A program made the position numbers and the translations under genes. 64,000 bases of DNA from an uncultured Prevotellaceae bacterium (GTDB lineage Bacteria; Bacteroidota; Bacteroidia; Bacteroidales; Bacteroidaceae), in assembly GCA_902800495.1 (NCBI GenBank), contig CADCET010000008.1:1-64000 (forward strand), given 5' to 3'. Positions 44,728 to 53,904 of the stretch are shown one piece after another (positions within the stretch are counted from its first letter, which is position 1; every line of letters starts with the position of its first letter). The notes under the pieces are model-generated. The model worked only from the letters and a program-made list of their open reading frames with translations, was not told the DNA's origin and did not search any database.

Positions 44728-46602
44728 TTATTCGGCGTAGGTGATTTTTAAGGTCATCATTCGCAGCTGGCTGGGAGCGCCTGTCGTTGTAGACGCATTG
44801 GCTACGTTAGCCGTAGAGGCATTGGGACCGGCAAACTTCAGATTGAGGCCGTCAATGGTCATCTTGGTGTTATTGACGGTGATGTCGCCACTGGCATTGT
44901 ACACCGTTCCACTGTACTCGTTGCACTCAATCTCGATAGCGGCAATCTTCTTGCTGCCGGCGTTGATAGTCATGGTGTTCTTGGGGTACATACGGAGAGC
45001 AGTTCCCGTGTTGTAGTATGCCGGTGAGTTTGAGTTGCCGCCACCGTCGAATGTCAGGGTGGTACCGTCACTGAGTGTCAATGTCGAAACCTTTTCCTGG
45101 TTGGATAGTCCCAAGCTTGAGAAATTAACGGAAATAGCGTTGCCGCTAACTTCACCGCCTCCGCCGCTTGGTTCGGTGCCACCACCGCCCGTGTTGCTGG
45201 TCTTGACAAGGTAGTTGCCTTCTGCCACTTCCGGAACGATGGCACCTGTGCTGCTGTTCTTGTATTTCATCAGCTGGCCGTAGACGATGACCTCGTCGTC
45301 CACCTTCAGCTGGTCTGCCGATGTGAAGTCGGTGTTGTTGAGGTTCTTGCCACGGAAAATCTGAAGCTCATTGTTACCGTCGTCGGTTATGAAGTAGTCG
45401 ATGTTCTTGTACTGGGCAATCTTGTCGGCAGCCGTCTTGACGCTCTTCACCTTACCTTTGATGTAGTACCACTCTGTAGAGGTAGCACCGTCTGACAGGG
45501 CATTGATGGCTGTCAGAGCTGTGGCCACGCTGACGGGATTGTCAATAGAGCCTACGACCGTAGGAGCCGGCGTGTCGCCGCCGCCGTTGTTCTCGATAGA
45601 GATAATCTGGCTGCTCTGGTTAATCTCAGGCGTTACGTTACTGTCCTTGACATACTTCTTCAGTTTACCCTTGACCACGACGATGGCCCCCTTGTTCAGG
45701 TCGGTCTTCGCGGCGAAGTCAGCACCGTTGAGGCCCTTGCCGCTGTACACCTGCAGCTTGCCGTTCTCCGTGCCGTCGTCAGAGATGTAGTAGGTGATGC
45801 TCTTGTACTGAGAGTTGTAGTTTTCTACCGACACGATGATACCCTTAACGTATGCTTCGGTAGACGATTCCTTGCCGTCGGCATAGCCGTTGATGGTTTC
45901 CAGGGCTTTAGCAACAGTAATCGGAGCATCTGCTGTCCCTAAGTCTTCAGTTGGGGTGGGCTCGGGAGCTGGGGTAGCCTCGGCTATGCCTTCCTCCATC
46001 TTGAAGCTCTGCAGTTCCCAAGTCGTCGAAGCGTTGGCGGGAGCCTTGAACCAGAAACCGATATAGACGGTCTCCTTGCCGACGAACTCTGCGGGCAGCT
46101 GGATTTCGCCTGACGAATAGAGTGTCCAGTCGCTATAGGGCGAAGCCACCGGCGTGAAGCTCAGTTCCTTCCAGGTTGCCGTGCTGCCGTTGAAGTCGGT
46201 AGCGGCGTAAACCTTATGGTTGGCCTGCCATCCGCTCACGTTGTTGGTGTACTTGATAGTATGGTTAAACGACAGCTTGATGTTCTCGTAGCCCTCGGTG
46301 CTGATGGCCGGTGACACGAGCCAGCCCTCGACAGCCTTGTTCGACTTCGTGCTGGCACCGTCCCACGTCTGATAGCCAGTAGCCTGAGCATAGCTGCTGC
46401 CCTTGCTCCAAGGCTGTGCGCCAGCTGTTATTTCAACGAGCGACCAGCCAGTGTTCAGATTGGCCGATGCATAAGGTAGTGAACCAGACCCGCTTCCACC
46501 ACCACCGGTAGGGGTGTCGTAGGGTGCGGGTACGTCTTCACAAGCGGTGAATGTCATGGCTGCGATGGCCAAGGCCATGACGCTGTACAGTATTTTCTTC
46601 AT
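44728..46602 (-). CDS. Lipoprotein with two OB-fold (DUF6359-like) domains
   Basis: A 624-residue exported lipoprotein (signal MKKILYSVMALAIAAMTFTAC). A Gly/Ser linker leads to a choice-of-anchor/jelly-roll-like domain (about 40-210: WSLVEITAGAQPW, GYQTWDGAS, WLVSPAIS). Two similar OB-fold-type repeats follow at about 220-345 and 351-462, each starting APITVAKAL or NPVSVATAL and containing VKGxI/V and QVYSGKGLN or QIFRGKNLN. A Gly-rich linker leads to a C-terminal beta domain (about 485-624). OB folds of this type occur beside exported nucleases in Bacteroidetes and may bind nucleic acid at the surface. It is third in an operon after the receptor and DUF5689 genes. Confidence 0.85.
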   Translation of the reverse strand: MKKILYSVMALAIAAMTFTACEDVPAPYDTPTGGGGSGSGSLPYASANLNTGWSLVEITAGAQPWSKGSSYAQATGYQTWDGASTKSNKAVEGWLVSPAISTEGYENIKLSFNHTIKYTNNVSGWQANHKVYAATDFNGSTATWKELSFTPVASPYSDWTLYSSGEIQLPAEFVGKETVYIGFWFKAPANASTTWELQSFKMEEGIAEATPAPEPTPTEDLGTADAPITVAKALETINGYADGKESSTEAYVKGIIVSVENYNSQYKSITYYISDDGTENGKLQVYSGKGLNGADFAAKTDLNKGAIVVVKGKLKKYVKDSNVTPEINQSSQIISIENNGGGDTPAPTVVGSIDNPVSVATALTAINALSDGATSTEWYYIKGKVKSVKTAADKIAQYKNIDYFITDDGNNELQIFRGKNLNNTDFTSADQLKVDDEVIVYGQLMKYKNSSTGAIVPEVAEGNYLVKTSNTGGGGTEPSGGGGEVSGNAISVNFSSLGLSNQEKVSTLTLSDGTTLTFDGGGNSNSPAYYNTGTALRMYPKNTMTINAGSKKIAAIEIECNEYSGTVYNASGDITVNNTKMTIDGLNLKFAGPNASTANVANASTTTGAPSQLRMMTLKITYAE

Positions 46603-46611
46603 AGTTTTATT

Positions 46612-46655
46612 TTTAAAATTTTCAATTTTCCATTCTCAATTATCAATTCACAATC
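46612..46655. repeat. AATTGA/ATTGTGAATTG repeat overlapping the end of the DUF5689 gene
   Basis: In the sense of the operon, short direct repeats of AATTGA type run from the last codons of the DUF5689 gene (coding IEIVN) across its stop towards the next gene. The 11-mer ATTGTGAATTG is also present inside the S9 peptidase gene at 14861-14882. Confidence 0.5.
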
Positions 46656-47494
46656 TCAATGTCGCTCTCCTTGCGGATGAGAATCTGCCAGGTGTCGTTG
46701 TAGCGGGTGGCAATACCGGTGATGTTCACCACGTGAGGCTTCTTGTTCACCTCGTCGTAAGGCAGTTTGTTGGCTGCAAATTTGGCGTAGGTACTGGTAC
46801 GGATAACCAACTTTGACGACGAGATGCCTGTCAGCGCGCGGTTGACGCAGCCACCCACGACGGGGGCGCTGTTGTCGCCAGGCGCGTAGGTGTTAGTGCC
46901 GTTGGCATCAGCAAAGGTGACGTTCTTCAGTGTCACCAGCTTAGCACAGTGCTCGTCCTTGTTCATGTTGATGTCGAAGTCGATGGGCTGTACGGGCTGA
47001 AGTGCGCTACCTGTGAACTTAAAGTGCTTCTGGAACACGTCCTTCTGCATACGTCCGATACTGCTGCCATTGTAGGGAGCGCCAATCTCTGGCTGTTTGC
47101 GGTAACCGCCAATATACAGGCCTTTCAGGTCGATGATAATCTCCTGGCCTTCGGCCATGTAGCCACTGATGCCGCTCTCGTTGACAGCAATGATGATGGC
47201 TCCCGTCTCGTCTTGCACCATAAACTGCTTGTAGATGTTGCCGCGGAGGTCGTTGCCGGTGACGCGTGCCTTGATCTTCACGTCTCTGTCAACCAGTGCG
47301 TTCTCGTCTGTACTGGCAAAGACATTGGGATACATCTGCTTCAGCTGGGCAATGGTGACGATGTTGTCGTTTGTGATGCTGTTGTTGCCGTAAAGTTCAG
47401 ATGGGGTAGGGGTAATGACGTCCCATTCCGTCTTTTCGCACGCTGCTGCCAGCAGGCAGAAGGTGGCTATGGCGAAATATTTAATAGCTTTCAT
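46643..47494 (-). CDS. DUF5689-domain lipoprotein
   Basis: A 283-residue lipoprotein with signal MKAIKYFAIATFCLLAAAC and lipobox LAAAC. The body matches the DUF5689 pattern: TIAQLKQMYPNVFAS near 45, KIKARVTGNDLRGNIYKQFMVQDETGAIIIAVN near 75 and a C-terminal VVNITGIATRYNDTWQILIRKESDIEI. The middle part reads as an OB-like beta-barrel. In Bacteroidetes, DUF5689 lipoproteins commonly accompany a TonB-dependent receptor and exported nucleases. It lies 18 bp downstream of the receptor gene and 40 bp upstream of the OB-fold lipoprotein gene. Confidence 0.85.
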   Translation of the reverse strand: MKAIKYFAIATFCLLAAACEKTEWDVITPTPSELYGNNSITNDNIVTIAQLKQMYPNVFASTDENALVDRDVKIKARVTGNDLRGNIYKQFMVQDETGAIIIAVNESGISGYMAEGQEIIIDLKGLYIGGYRKQPEIGAPYNGSSIGRMQKDVFQKHFKFTGSALQPVQPIDFDINMNKDEHCAKLVTLKNVTFADANGTNTYAPGDNSAPVVGGCVNRALTGISSSKLVIRTSTYAKFAANKLPYDEVNKKPHVVNITGIATRYNDTWQILIRKESDIEIVN

Positions 47495-47512
47495 ACGATG
47501 GTCCTCCTTTCT

Positions 47513-50053
47513 TTAGAAGTAATAGTTAATCATCAGCATGCCGTTGATGCCGTTGGCATAGAACTTACGCGGGCTCTGCTGGAAGCGGTAGGCATTGTTC
47601 GTGCGCTCCTCTTCCTGCTTGGTGTCGAGACGGTTCTGCTCCATACCGCCGGTGCAGATTTTGATGTTGTTCAGGATGTTGGTCAGCATCAGGTTGAAGC
47701 CGATGCGCCGGCCCTGCTTCAGTCGGAATGTCTTGCCGATAGAGGCGTCGAGCATGAAGCCGCCGTCGCCCTTGGCCTGGTCGGGGCTGTTGTACACCTT
47801 CTCGCCGTTGACGAGGGTCTTGGGGACCTCGGTCTCGCGGCGCGAGATGGGCGCGAAGTACATATAGATATTGTCGTAGTAGTTGCCGATGAGGTCGATA
47901 TACCAGAAGTTGTAGTGGATGTTCAGGTCCAGGCTGCCAGCTGCGAGCGGCGTGCTGCCCTCACGCATACCGTCGATGATACACAGTTCGTCGATGTAGT
48001 TGCCGGAGTTCGACAGAATCATACGCATATTGGCATTGCTGGTGTACTTCGCCTCGCTGACGGTACCCAGTGCCTTGATGTTCAGCCATTCGGTGGCCTT
48101 GACGTTCAGGCCTAGCTCTACGCCGTAGAACTGCTTCTCGATGCCGGTCAGCGACACGTAGGCGAACGAGCTCTCGATGTCGGAGTAGAAGAGACTCTGC
48201 TCCGTCACGTCCTTCATCTGGGCGTAGTAGCCGTTGAGGTTGAGGCTTAACAGGGCGTTCTTCCACTGGTAGCCGAACTCGCCGGAGAAAATCTTCTCCT
48301 GTTTCAGGTCGTTGACGAAGTCGTTGTTAATCTGGGCTGCAGCGAAGGCAGTGCGTGGGGTGGGGGCTTTCCACTCGTAGCCAGCACCTATGGCGATGGC
48401 GTGGCCACCGCCCAGGGTGATGTTGGCACCAGCCTTGGCACCGCCGTCGAGGAACTTCGCCGTGCCGCTCTTGCCGTAAGAGTTTTCGGGAGCCATACCG
48501 TTGCGCATCTTACCGTCGCGCTGCATGGTGATGCCACTGAGACGACCGGCAACAAAGAGGTGGGTGAATCTGAGGTCGGTAGCCAGCGACGCCCATGCCT
48601 GTGCCTTGTTGACCAGGATGTTGTAGTCGTAGGCAAACTTGTCGCCAACCTTTACTTCTTTAGGCGTGGCACCGTCGTTCATGTCGTAGAATACCTTCGA
48701 CGAGAGTGAGCCGTAGTCCTTCAAGGCGTAGGTGTTGATGTTGTGGAACTTGGCATTGCCCAGCAGGTCGTCCATCGTCTGGTAGTGCATACCCGTATTG
48801 TTGGCCAGCTGCAGTCCGACGCTCAGCGACGTGTTCTTGCCTAACTGCTTGTCGAGCTTCGAGGCCAGCGAGAACGTCAGCTGGTCGTCGTGGGCGCGCT
48901 GCACATAGTACATGGCGTCCTGATTCTCAGCCGCCATCAGACTGTTGGCGTAGTACATACGTCCCCAGTTCACCTGGCGGTTGTCCTCCGATGCACTGAG
49001 GTAGTCGTAGGCAGCCTGCCAGTTGGCAAAGGCGGCATCGTCGTGGAAGAGTGTTGCCTCCGGGTTCCACACGTTGTAGTTGAAGCTCGGCATCAGCGAG
49101 TAGTAGTCCGGGTCGGGGTTCGTACCGCCGTTGTAGGCCAGTCGGCTGTTGCTGTACATCGTGTACCTGCCTAACAGCGAGGTCGTGAGCTTCGTCTGTT
49201 CGTCAATCGTCCAGTCCCATGTCAGCAGGGCTGCCGGAGCGAAGTCCTTCACGATGCGCGAGTTACGCTTCTTGCCGTCCTGGTAGCCCCAGTTGGGGTT
49301 GTAGTAGTGTGTGCCGGCAATCCAGTACATCTCGTCCGTTGCGCCACGTTGGGCACCGCGCTCCGTGGGGTTGCCCCAGGTGACAAGGCTCACGCGGTGC
49401 TGGTCGTTCAGAATCTTCTCGGCACCGAGGAAGTAGCTCAGCGAGTTGTACGACGTGCCCTCGACGAATCCGATGCCGTTGCCCCAGCGGTAGGTCAGTG
49501 AACCCGTGAAAGCCCAGCCGTTCTCCATGACGCCGGTGTTGTAGGTGTACATGGCGCGCAGGTTGTAGCTGCGGTTGCCGAAGGCGAGCGATGCGCGCTG
49601 GCCAGTGGCAAACGACGACGGGCGGAAGTTGTAGTTGCCCGAACCGCCGAGCGCACTCATCGAGTAGTTGTTGTCCTCGAACGGCAGCGATGACTCGCGG
49701 GCACGTGTCTGATTGTTCAGACCGCCCACGAAGGAGTAGCCGAACTGTCCGCGTTCGATGTCGTTCACGGGATTGCCGTTGATGTACATGTCGGTGTACT
49801 TGGCGTTGTAGGCGCGATACTTGAAACGTGCCGGACTGAAGCGGTAGCCCACCTCGCTGGCATAGACGTTCCTGTTCGACGAGATGACGGTAATGTTCTG
49901 CGACGCCGTCTCGTCATCCTCTAATTGCGCCTCAGTGAAAGTGAAGGCCTGCTCGTCCTGCAAATCTGTGGCAGTGGAGTCAACAGGCTCCTGCGCCATG
50001 GCAGCGGCTGAACAGCAGATGGCCATCACTGTTAGTTTCAGCGTTTTTCTCAT
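47513..50053 (-). CDS. TonB-dependent-receptor-like outer-membrane barrel, candidate nucleic-acid/nucleotide importer
   Basis: An 846-residue outer-membrane protein with signal MRKTLKLTVMAICCSAAAMA. Residues about 50-150 look like a reduced plug (RAYNAKYTDMYINGNPVNDIERGQFG; SALGGSGNYNFRPSSFATG), and the rest is a beta-barrel ending in the aromatic YYF. No SusC-type carboxypeptidase-like domain or clear TonB box is visible. It is first in an operon with the DUF5689 and OB-fold lipoproteins and divergent from an exported EEP nuclease and uridine kinase. Import of nuclease products is inferred from this context. Confidence 0.85.
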   Translation of the reverse strand: MRKTLKLTVMAICCSAAAMAQEPVDSTATDLQDEQAFTFTEAQLEDDETASQNITVISSNRNVYASEVGYRFSPARFKYRAYNAKYTDMYINGNPVNDIERGQFGYSFVGGLNNQTRARESSLPFEDNNYSMSALGGSGNYNFRPSSFATGQRASLAFGNRSYNLRAMYTYNTGVMENGWAFTGSLTYRWGNGIGFVEGTSYNSLSYFLGAEKILNDQHRVSLVTWGNPTERGAQRGATDEMYWIAGTHYYNPNWGYQDGKKRNSRIVKDFAPAALLTWDWTIDEQTKLTTSLLGRYTMYSNSRLAYNGGTNPDPDYYSLMPSFNYNVWNPEATLFHDDAAFANWQAAYDYLSASEDNRQVNWGRMYYANSLMAAENQDAMYYVQRAHDDQLTFSLASKLDKQLGKNTSLSVGLQLANNTGMHYQTMDDLLGNAKFHNINTYALKDYGSLSSKVFYDMNDGATPKEVKVGDKFAYDYNILVNKAQAWASLATDLRFTHLFVAGRLSGITMQRDGKMRNGMAPENSYGKSGTAKFLDGGAKAGANITLGGGHAIAIGAGYEWKAPTPRTAFAAAQINNDFVNDLKQEKIFSGEFGYQWKNALLSLNLNGYYAQMKDVTEQSLFYSDIESSFAYVSLTGIEKQFYGVELGLNVKATEWLNIKALGTVSEAKYTSNANMRMILSNSGNYIDELCIIDGMREGSTPLAAGSLDLNIHYNFWYIDLIGNYYDNIYMYFAPISRRETEVPKTLVNGEKVYNSPDQAKGDGGFMLDASIGKTFRLKQGRRIGFNLMLTNILNNIKICTGGMEQNRLDTKQEEERTNNAYRFQQSPRKFYANGINGMLMINYYF

Positions 50054-50092
50054 AGACAGTTTGTTTAACGGTTAGTAATCATTGTTTGCACG

Positions 50093-50100
50093 CAAAGTTA
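50093..50100 (-). promoter_or_regulatory. -7 promoter box of the receptor operon
   Basis: Minus-strand TAACTTTG, 39 bp upstream of the receptor start. The leader carries ATTACTAACCG (50069-50079), repeated in the leader of the divergent gene. Confidence 0.65.
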
Positions 50101-50164
50101 AGAAAAAATACCGAACCGACAAAACTTTTTTCAAGGAAACTGCAATACTTTCCAAAAAAAAATG

Positions 50165-50172
50165 TATCTTTG
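50165..50172 (+). promoter_or_regulatory. -7 promoter box of the EEP nuclease-udk operon
   Basis: TATCTTTG, 21 bp before ATG 50194. The leader includes ATTACTAACCG at 50180-50190. Confidence 0.65.
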
Positions 50173-50193
50173 CATCATTATTACTAACCGCTT

Positions 50194-51246
50194 ATGAAAA
50201 AATGTCTGTTTTTTATGGCGCTGACGTTGCTTCTGACAACGGGCGCAAGCCAGGCACAGAAGAAGTTTTCGGTGTATGGCGTAGGATTCTACAACCTGGA
50301 GAATCTGTTTGACACTTGTCACGATGCAGGTAAGAACGATTATGAGTATCTGCCTGAAGGAACCAACCGCTGGAGTGGGCTGAAGTACACCAATAAGCTG
50401 AAGAACATGGCCCGTGTGCTGAGTGAGATGGGTACCGACAAACTGCCGGGCATTGGCTGTGCCGCCATCGGTGTGTCTGAAGTTGAGAACGCCAAGTGTT
50501 TGGAGGATTTGTGCAATCAGGAACCGCTGAAAGCCCGTAACTTCCAGTACGTCCTTCTTGAAGGCCCCGACCATCGCGGCGTCGACTGTGGCTTGGTGTA
50601 CAACCCGAAACTGTTCCAGGTGCGCGACGTCAAGCTCGTACCTTATATATATATACTGCCTGAGGACTCAGCACGCGCCACCCGTGGCTTCCTCACCGTC
50701 AGCGGTACGCTGGCCGGCGAGCACGTCACCATCGTCGTCAACCACCTGCCGTCGCGCGGTGCCACCTCTTTCTATCGTGAGGAGGGAGGCCGGCAGATAC
50801 GCCTTGTGGTCGACTCGTTGGTGAAAGCCGATCCGAACGTGAAGATACTCGTCATGGGCGACATGAACGACGACCCGCAGGACAAGTCGATGGCTGAAGC
50901 CCTGGGCGCCAAGCGTAAGATGAAGGACGTGCCCAACGAGCCCGGCGGACTGTGGAACCCCTGGTGGGACGTCCTTGCCTCGGGCACGGGAACGCTGCAG
51001 TACGACGGCAAGTGGAACCTCTTCGACCAGATTATCGTGTCGAACGCCTTGCTCGACCGCGACGGCAAGAAGGATTACAAGACGCTGAAACTCTGGAACT
51101 ACCAGATTTTCCGTCGCGACTATCTCTTCCAGAAGGAGGGCAAGTATAAGGGCAACACCCTGCGCACCCATGCCGGCGGCGCCTGGCTCAACGGCTACAG
51201 CGACCACCTGCCCACGGTAGTGTACCTCATCAAGGAACAAAAATAG
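50194..51246 (+). CDS. Exported endonuclease/exonuclease/phosphatase (EEP) family nuclease
   Basis: A 350-residue exported protein with signal MKKCLFFMALTLLLTTGASQA. The EEP fold motifs are present: GFYNLENLFDT near residue 30, the metal-binding Glu in IGVSEVENAKCL near 95, HLPSR near 190, MGDMNDDP near 228 and the terminal catalytic SDHLPTVVYL. This family includes DNase I-like nucleases and phosphoesterases; export and context favour a role in degrading extracellular nucleic acid. It is divergent from the receptor operon and 23 bp upstream of udk on the same strand. Confidence 0.88.
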   Translation: MKKCLFFMALTLLLTTGASQAQKKFSVYGVGFYNLENLFDTCHDAGKNDYEYLPEGTNRWSGLKYTNKLKNMARVLSEMGTDKLPGIGCAAIGVSEVENAKCLEDLCNQEPLKARNFQYVLLEGPDHRGVDCGLVYNPKLFQVRDVKLVPYIYILPEDSARATRGFLTVSGTLAGEHVTIVVNHLPSRGATSFYREEGGRQIRLVVDSLVKADPNVKILVMGDMNDDPQDKSMAEALGAKRKMKDVPNEPGGLWNPWWDVLASGTGTLQYDGKWNLFDQIIVSNALLDRDGKKDYKTLKLWNYQIFRRDYLFQKEGKYKGNTLRTHAGGAWLNGYSDHLPTVVYLIKEQK

Positions 51247-51269
51247 AAAATCGTAAATCACTAACTGAT

Positions 51270-51884
51270 ATGACCATCATCGGAATCGCCGGCGGAACGG
51301 GTTCTGGTAAAACCACCGTCGTCAAGAGAATAGCCAAGGCACTGCCGCCACACTGCGCGGTAGTGATTCCCCTTGACTCGTATTATAATGACACTACAGG
51401 CATGACGCCCGAGGAGCGGAAGGCCATCAACTTCGACCATCCTGACGCCTTCGACTGGAAACTGCTCGCGGAGCATATCAAGATGCTCAAGGAGGGGAAG
51501 GCCGTAGAACAGCCCACCTATTCTTATATTGAAAGCAACCGCCAGAAGGAGACCATCCACGTGGAGCCTAAGCCCGTCATCATCATTGAAGGCATCATGG
51601 CACTGCACTACAAGCGCTTGCGCGACATGATGGACCTGAAAATCTTTGTCGATACCGACGACGACGTGCGCCTCATCCGTAATATCCGCCGCGACGTCGT
51701 AGAGCGAGGCCGTACTGTAGACATGGTGCTCGACCGCTACGAGAAGGTGCTCAAGCCGATGCACGAACAGTTCATAGAACCCACGAAGAAATTTGCCGAC
51801 CTCATCATCCCCTGGGGCGGAGACAACAGGACGGGCATCCACATTCTCAAGACTTATATTCAGGGTATCGTCACCGGCGTATAG
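51270..51884 (+). CDS. udk: Uridine kinase
   Basis: A 204-residue P-loop kinase that phosphorylates uridine and cytidine to UMP and CMP. Walker A is GGTGSGKTTV near residue 8, followed by PLDSYYND near 35, the INFDHPDAFDW substrate segment near 55 and RLIRNIRRDVVERGR near 130. Its place directly behind an exported nuclease links nucleic-acid breakdown to pyrimidine salvage. Its 3' end overlaps the convergent GH35 gene by 14 bp. Confidence 0.95.
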   Translation: MTIIGIAGGTGSGKTTVVKRIAKALPPHCAVVIPLDSYYNDTTGMTPEERKAINFDHPDAFDWKLLAEHIKMLKEGKAVEQPTYSYIESNRQKETIHVEPKPVIIIEGIMALHYKRLRDMMDLKIFVDTDDDVRLIRNIRRDVVERGRTVDMVLDRYEKVLKPMHEQFIEPTKKFADLIIPWGGDNRTGIHILKTYIQGIVTGV

Positions 51885-53904
51885 CCTCGATACTGTTCAC
51901 CTGTTCGCCTGCTGTCTTATCAGCCTCACGGGGCAGATAGATGGGGGCATCTGGCTGTAATGGCAGCACACGCAGTTCCAACGTCGTGCATCCCTTAGGC
52001 AGTCGCCACAGACCGTAGAGGAACGGACGGCCATAGTAGAAGTTGTCGGCTATCAGCCGGCCGTCAGCATACAGCCGGGCACAGTCACCACGGTAGTTGA
52101 TTCTCAGAAGGCAAGGAGCAGAGAGTGACGCATCAGCGAGGCTGACACTGTAGACGGCAGCCTGCTGCCAGTCCTCCTCCGACGGTGCCTCAGCCACCTT
52201 GGCCTTACCTTTAACGATGGAACGCAGGTAACCAGCCTCCTTCACCTTTGTGAATTGACAACGGATGACGGACTGTGGAGAATGGCTTTCTTCGAGGAAG
52301 AGGTGTTCGGCCTCAGCCTTCGTTATCAAGTATATATTGTCATAGACGGGTTTCGCCATGCCGCGTGGCTTGACATGCTTCAGCGTCTTGCCGTTCTGCA
52401 TGCTGATAGTGGTGGGGATGCCTGGTATCTGCATCATATAGGTCTTGCCGTCACGGCGCGCCACTAACTGGGCGGTGGCATAGCGTATGCCGTCGACATT
52501 GACGGGGAAGATAGCCATACAGCCCGTAGGAATGGTCAGCTTAGGCAGCTTTACACCGCACGCCTCTAACTGTACGTCTTTCTTGGCAGAAAGGTTGAAG
52601 AAGCGCTCGTAGTTGTTGACAAAGATAAAGCCGCTCTTCCCGCTTTCTGACCTTACCGCCCATCGCAGTTGCGTGTCCTCGCCCCTTTTCAAATCCTGCG
52701 GACTCGGGAACGACGCCTCCATCGGGGCCAGCGTCTCGCCCCAGTCGTGCATAAAGAGATGGAGCGGGCGCAGCATATAGTAGTGTGGATAAGGCTGTCC
52801 GTACTCGCCTAAAGGTGCCTGAAAGTCGTAAGTGCAGACAGGCAGGTCGTTATTGGCAGTTCCGGGTGACGTCTGACATTCGTTCAGCGTGTGGAGCACG
52901 CCCTCGGGGTTAGTGCCGCCATGATACATATAGTAACCTAAGAGGTTGGAGCCGCTACCCAGCTTGACCAGTGCCATCGAGTAGGCATCCTCGGGGTAGA
53001 CATACGGCCGGCGGTGATAGGCGGTAACCATACCGCCTCCCAGTTCGCAGGTGAAGTAGGGGTACTGGTCGTCGCCCTTGTTGATCTTCTCTTCTTGTTT
53101 GCCTAAGAGGTCGGTGCCGATGGCTGTCGACGAACGGAATCCCTTGAAGTTAAACGCTTTATAGTAGTTTCCGGTTCCCTCCGTTGTCTGCTTGTCCCAG
53201 AAACCGTCGGCATAGTCGCCGTAGAGCGGCAGCATCTCGCCGTAGGGCACCGGTGTGAGTAGTTCGGGCCACCCCGTACGGGTATAGAATGGCAGGTCGA
53301 AGCCAATCTTCTCCGCTATCCGTTTCAGGGCTACCAGGTAGGCACCGTGTCCGCGATACTCATTGTCGAACTGGGCTGCCATCACGGGACCGCCGTCTTT
53401 CCACTGCAAGCCTTGTACCTGGGTGAATATCTGACGGTAGAGGCGTTCTGTCAGCCCGAGGAACACGTCGTTCTGCTCACGCGGACGGCAACCCTTGGCG
53501 AAAACCCAGTCGGGGATGCCGCCGTTGCGCACCTCACCGTGACAGAATGGTCCCAAACGCAGGATGACAGGCATCTGCTCTTGCTGGCAGACCTCAAGGA
53601 ACCTGCGTAGCGAGCGCTGACCGTCCCAGCGGAAGATGCCCTCCTGCTCTTCGATATGGTTCCAGAAGACATAGGTGGCAATGATGGTCACACCGCCCTC
53701 CTTGATTTTCTTCACTTCAGCGGCCCACTCGTCGGCAGGGATGCGTGAATAGTGTACCTCGCCCATCACGGGGCAGACGCGCCGGCCGTCAATCATCAGG
53801 CTTTGGCTGTCCCACGTCACGGTGGGTAAGCCTTCTGCCCTTGCCGTCGTCCCAAAGGTCAGGAGTGCTGCCGTAGCACAGCAGATAGTCAGTAGTCGTT
53901 TCAT
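51871..53904 (-). CDS. Glycoside hydrolase family 35 (beta-galactosidase-like), exported
   Basis: A 677-residue exported enzyme with signal MKRLLTICCATAALLTFGTTARA. The GH35 TIM barrel shows MGEVHYSRIPADEW near residue 47, TYVFWNHIEEQEG near 77, the acid/base region AQFDNEYRGHG (family form QVENEYG, catalytic Glu kept) and the nucleophile region FTCELGGGMVTAYH near 290. C-terminal beta domains follow. It probably releases terminal galactose from host or plant glycans. Its start codon overlaps the stop of the DUF308 gene (TGATG), so the two are translationally coupled. Confidence 0.92.
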   Translation of the reverse strand: MKRLLTICCATAALLTFGTTARAEGLPTVTWDSQSLMIDGRRVCPVMGEVHYSRIPADEWAAEVKKIKEGGVTIIATYVFWNHIEEQEGIFRWDGQRSLRRFLEVCQQEQMPVILRLGPFCHGEVRNGGIPDWVFAKGCRPREQNDVFLGLTERLYRQIFTQVQGLQWKDGGPVMAAQFDNEYRGHGAYLVALKRIAEKIGFDLPFYTRTGWPELLTPVPYGEMLPLYGDYADGFWDKQTTEGTGNYYKAFNFKGFRSSTAIGTDLLGKQEEKINKGDDQYPYFTCELGGGMVTAYHRRPYVYPEDAYSMALVKLGSGSNLLGYYMYHGGTNPEGVLHTLNECQTSPGTANNDLPVCTYDFQAPLGEYGQPYPHYYMLRPLHLFMHDWGETLAPMEASFPSPQDLKRGEDTQLRWAVRSESGKSGFIFVNNYERFFNLSAKKDVQLEACGVKLPKLTIPTGCMAIFPVNVDGIRYATAQLVARRDGKTYMMQIPGIPTTISMQNGKTLKHVKPRGMAKPVYDNIYLITKAEAEHLFLEESHSPQSVIRCQFTKVKEAGYLRSIVKGKAKVAEAPSEEDWQQAAVYSVSLADASLSAPCLLRINYRGDCARLYADGRLIADNFYYGRPFLYGLWRLPKGCTTLELRVLPLQPDAPIYLPREADKTAGEQVNSIEAIRR

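Noticed and set aside
46949..48115. Plus-strand open frame (388 codons) opposite the DUF5689 and receptor genes
   Set aside because: It spans two well-supported genes and their gap, is Val/Leu/Asp-biased and shows no motif or promoter.
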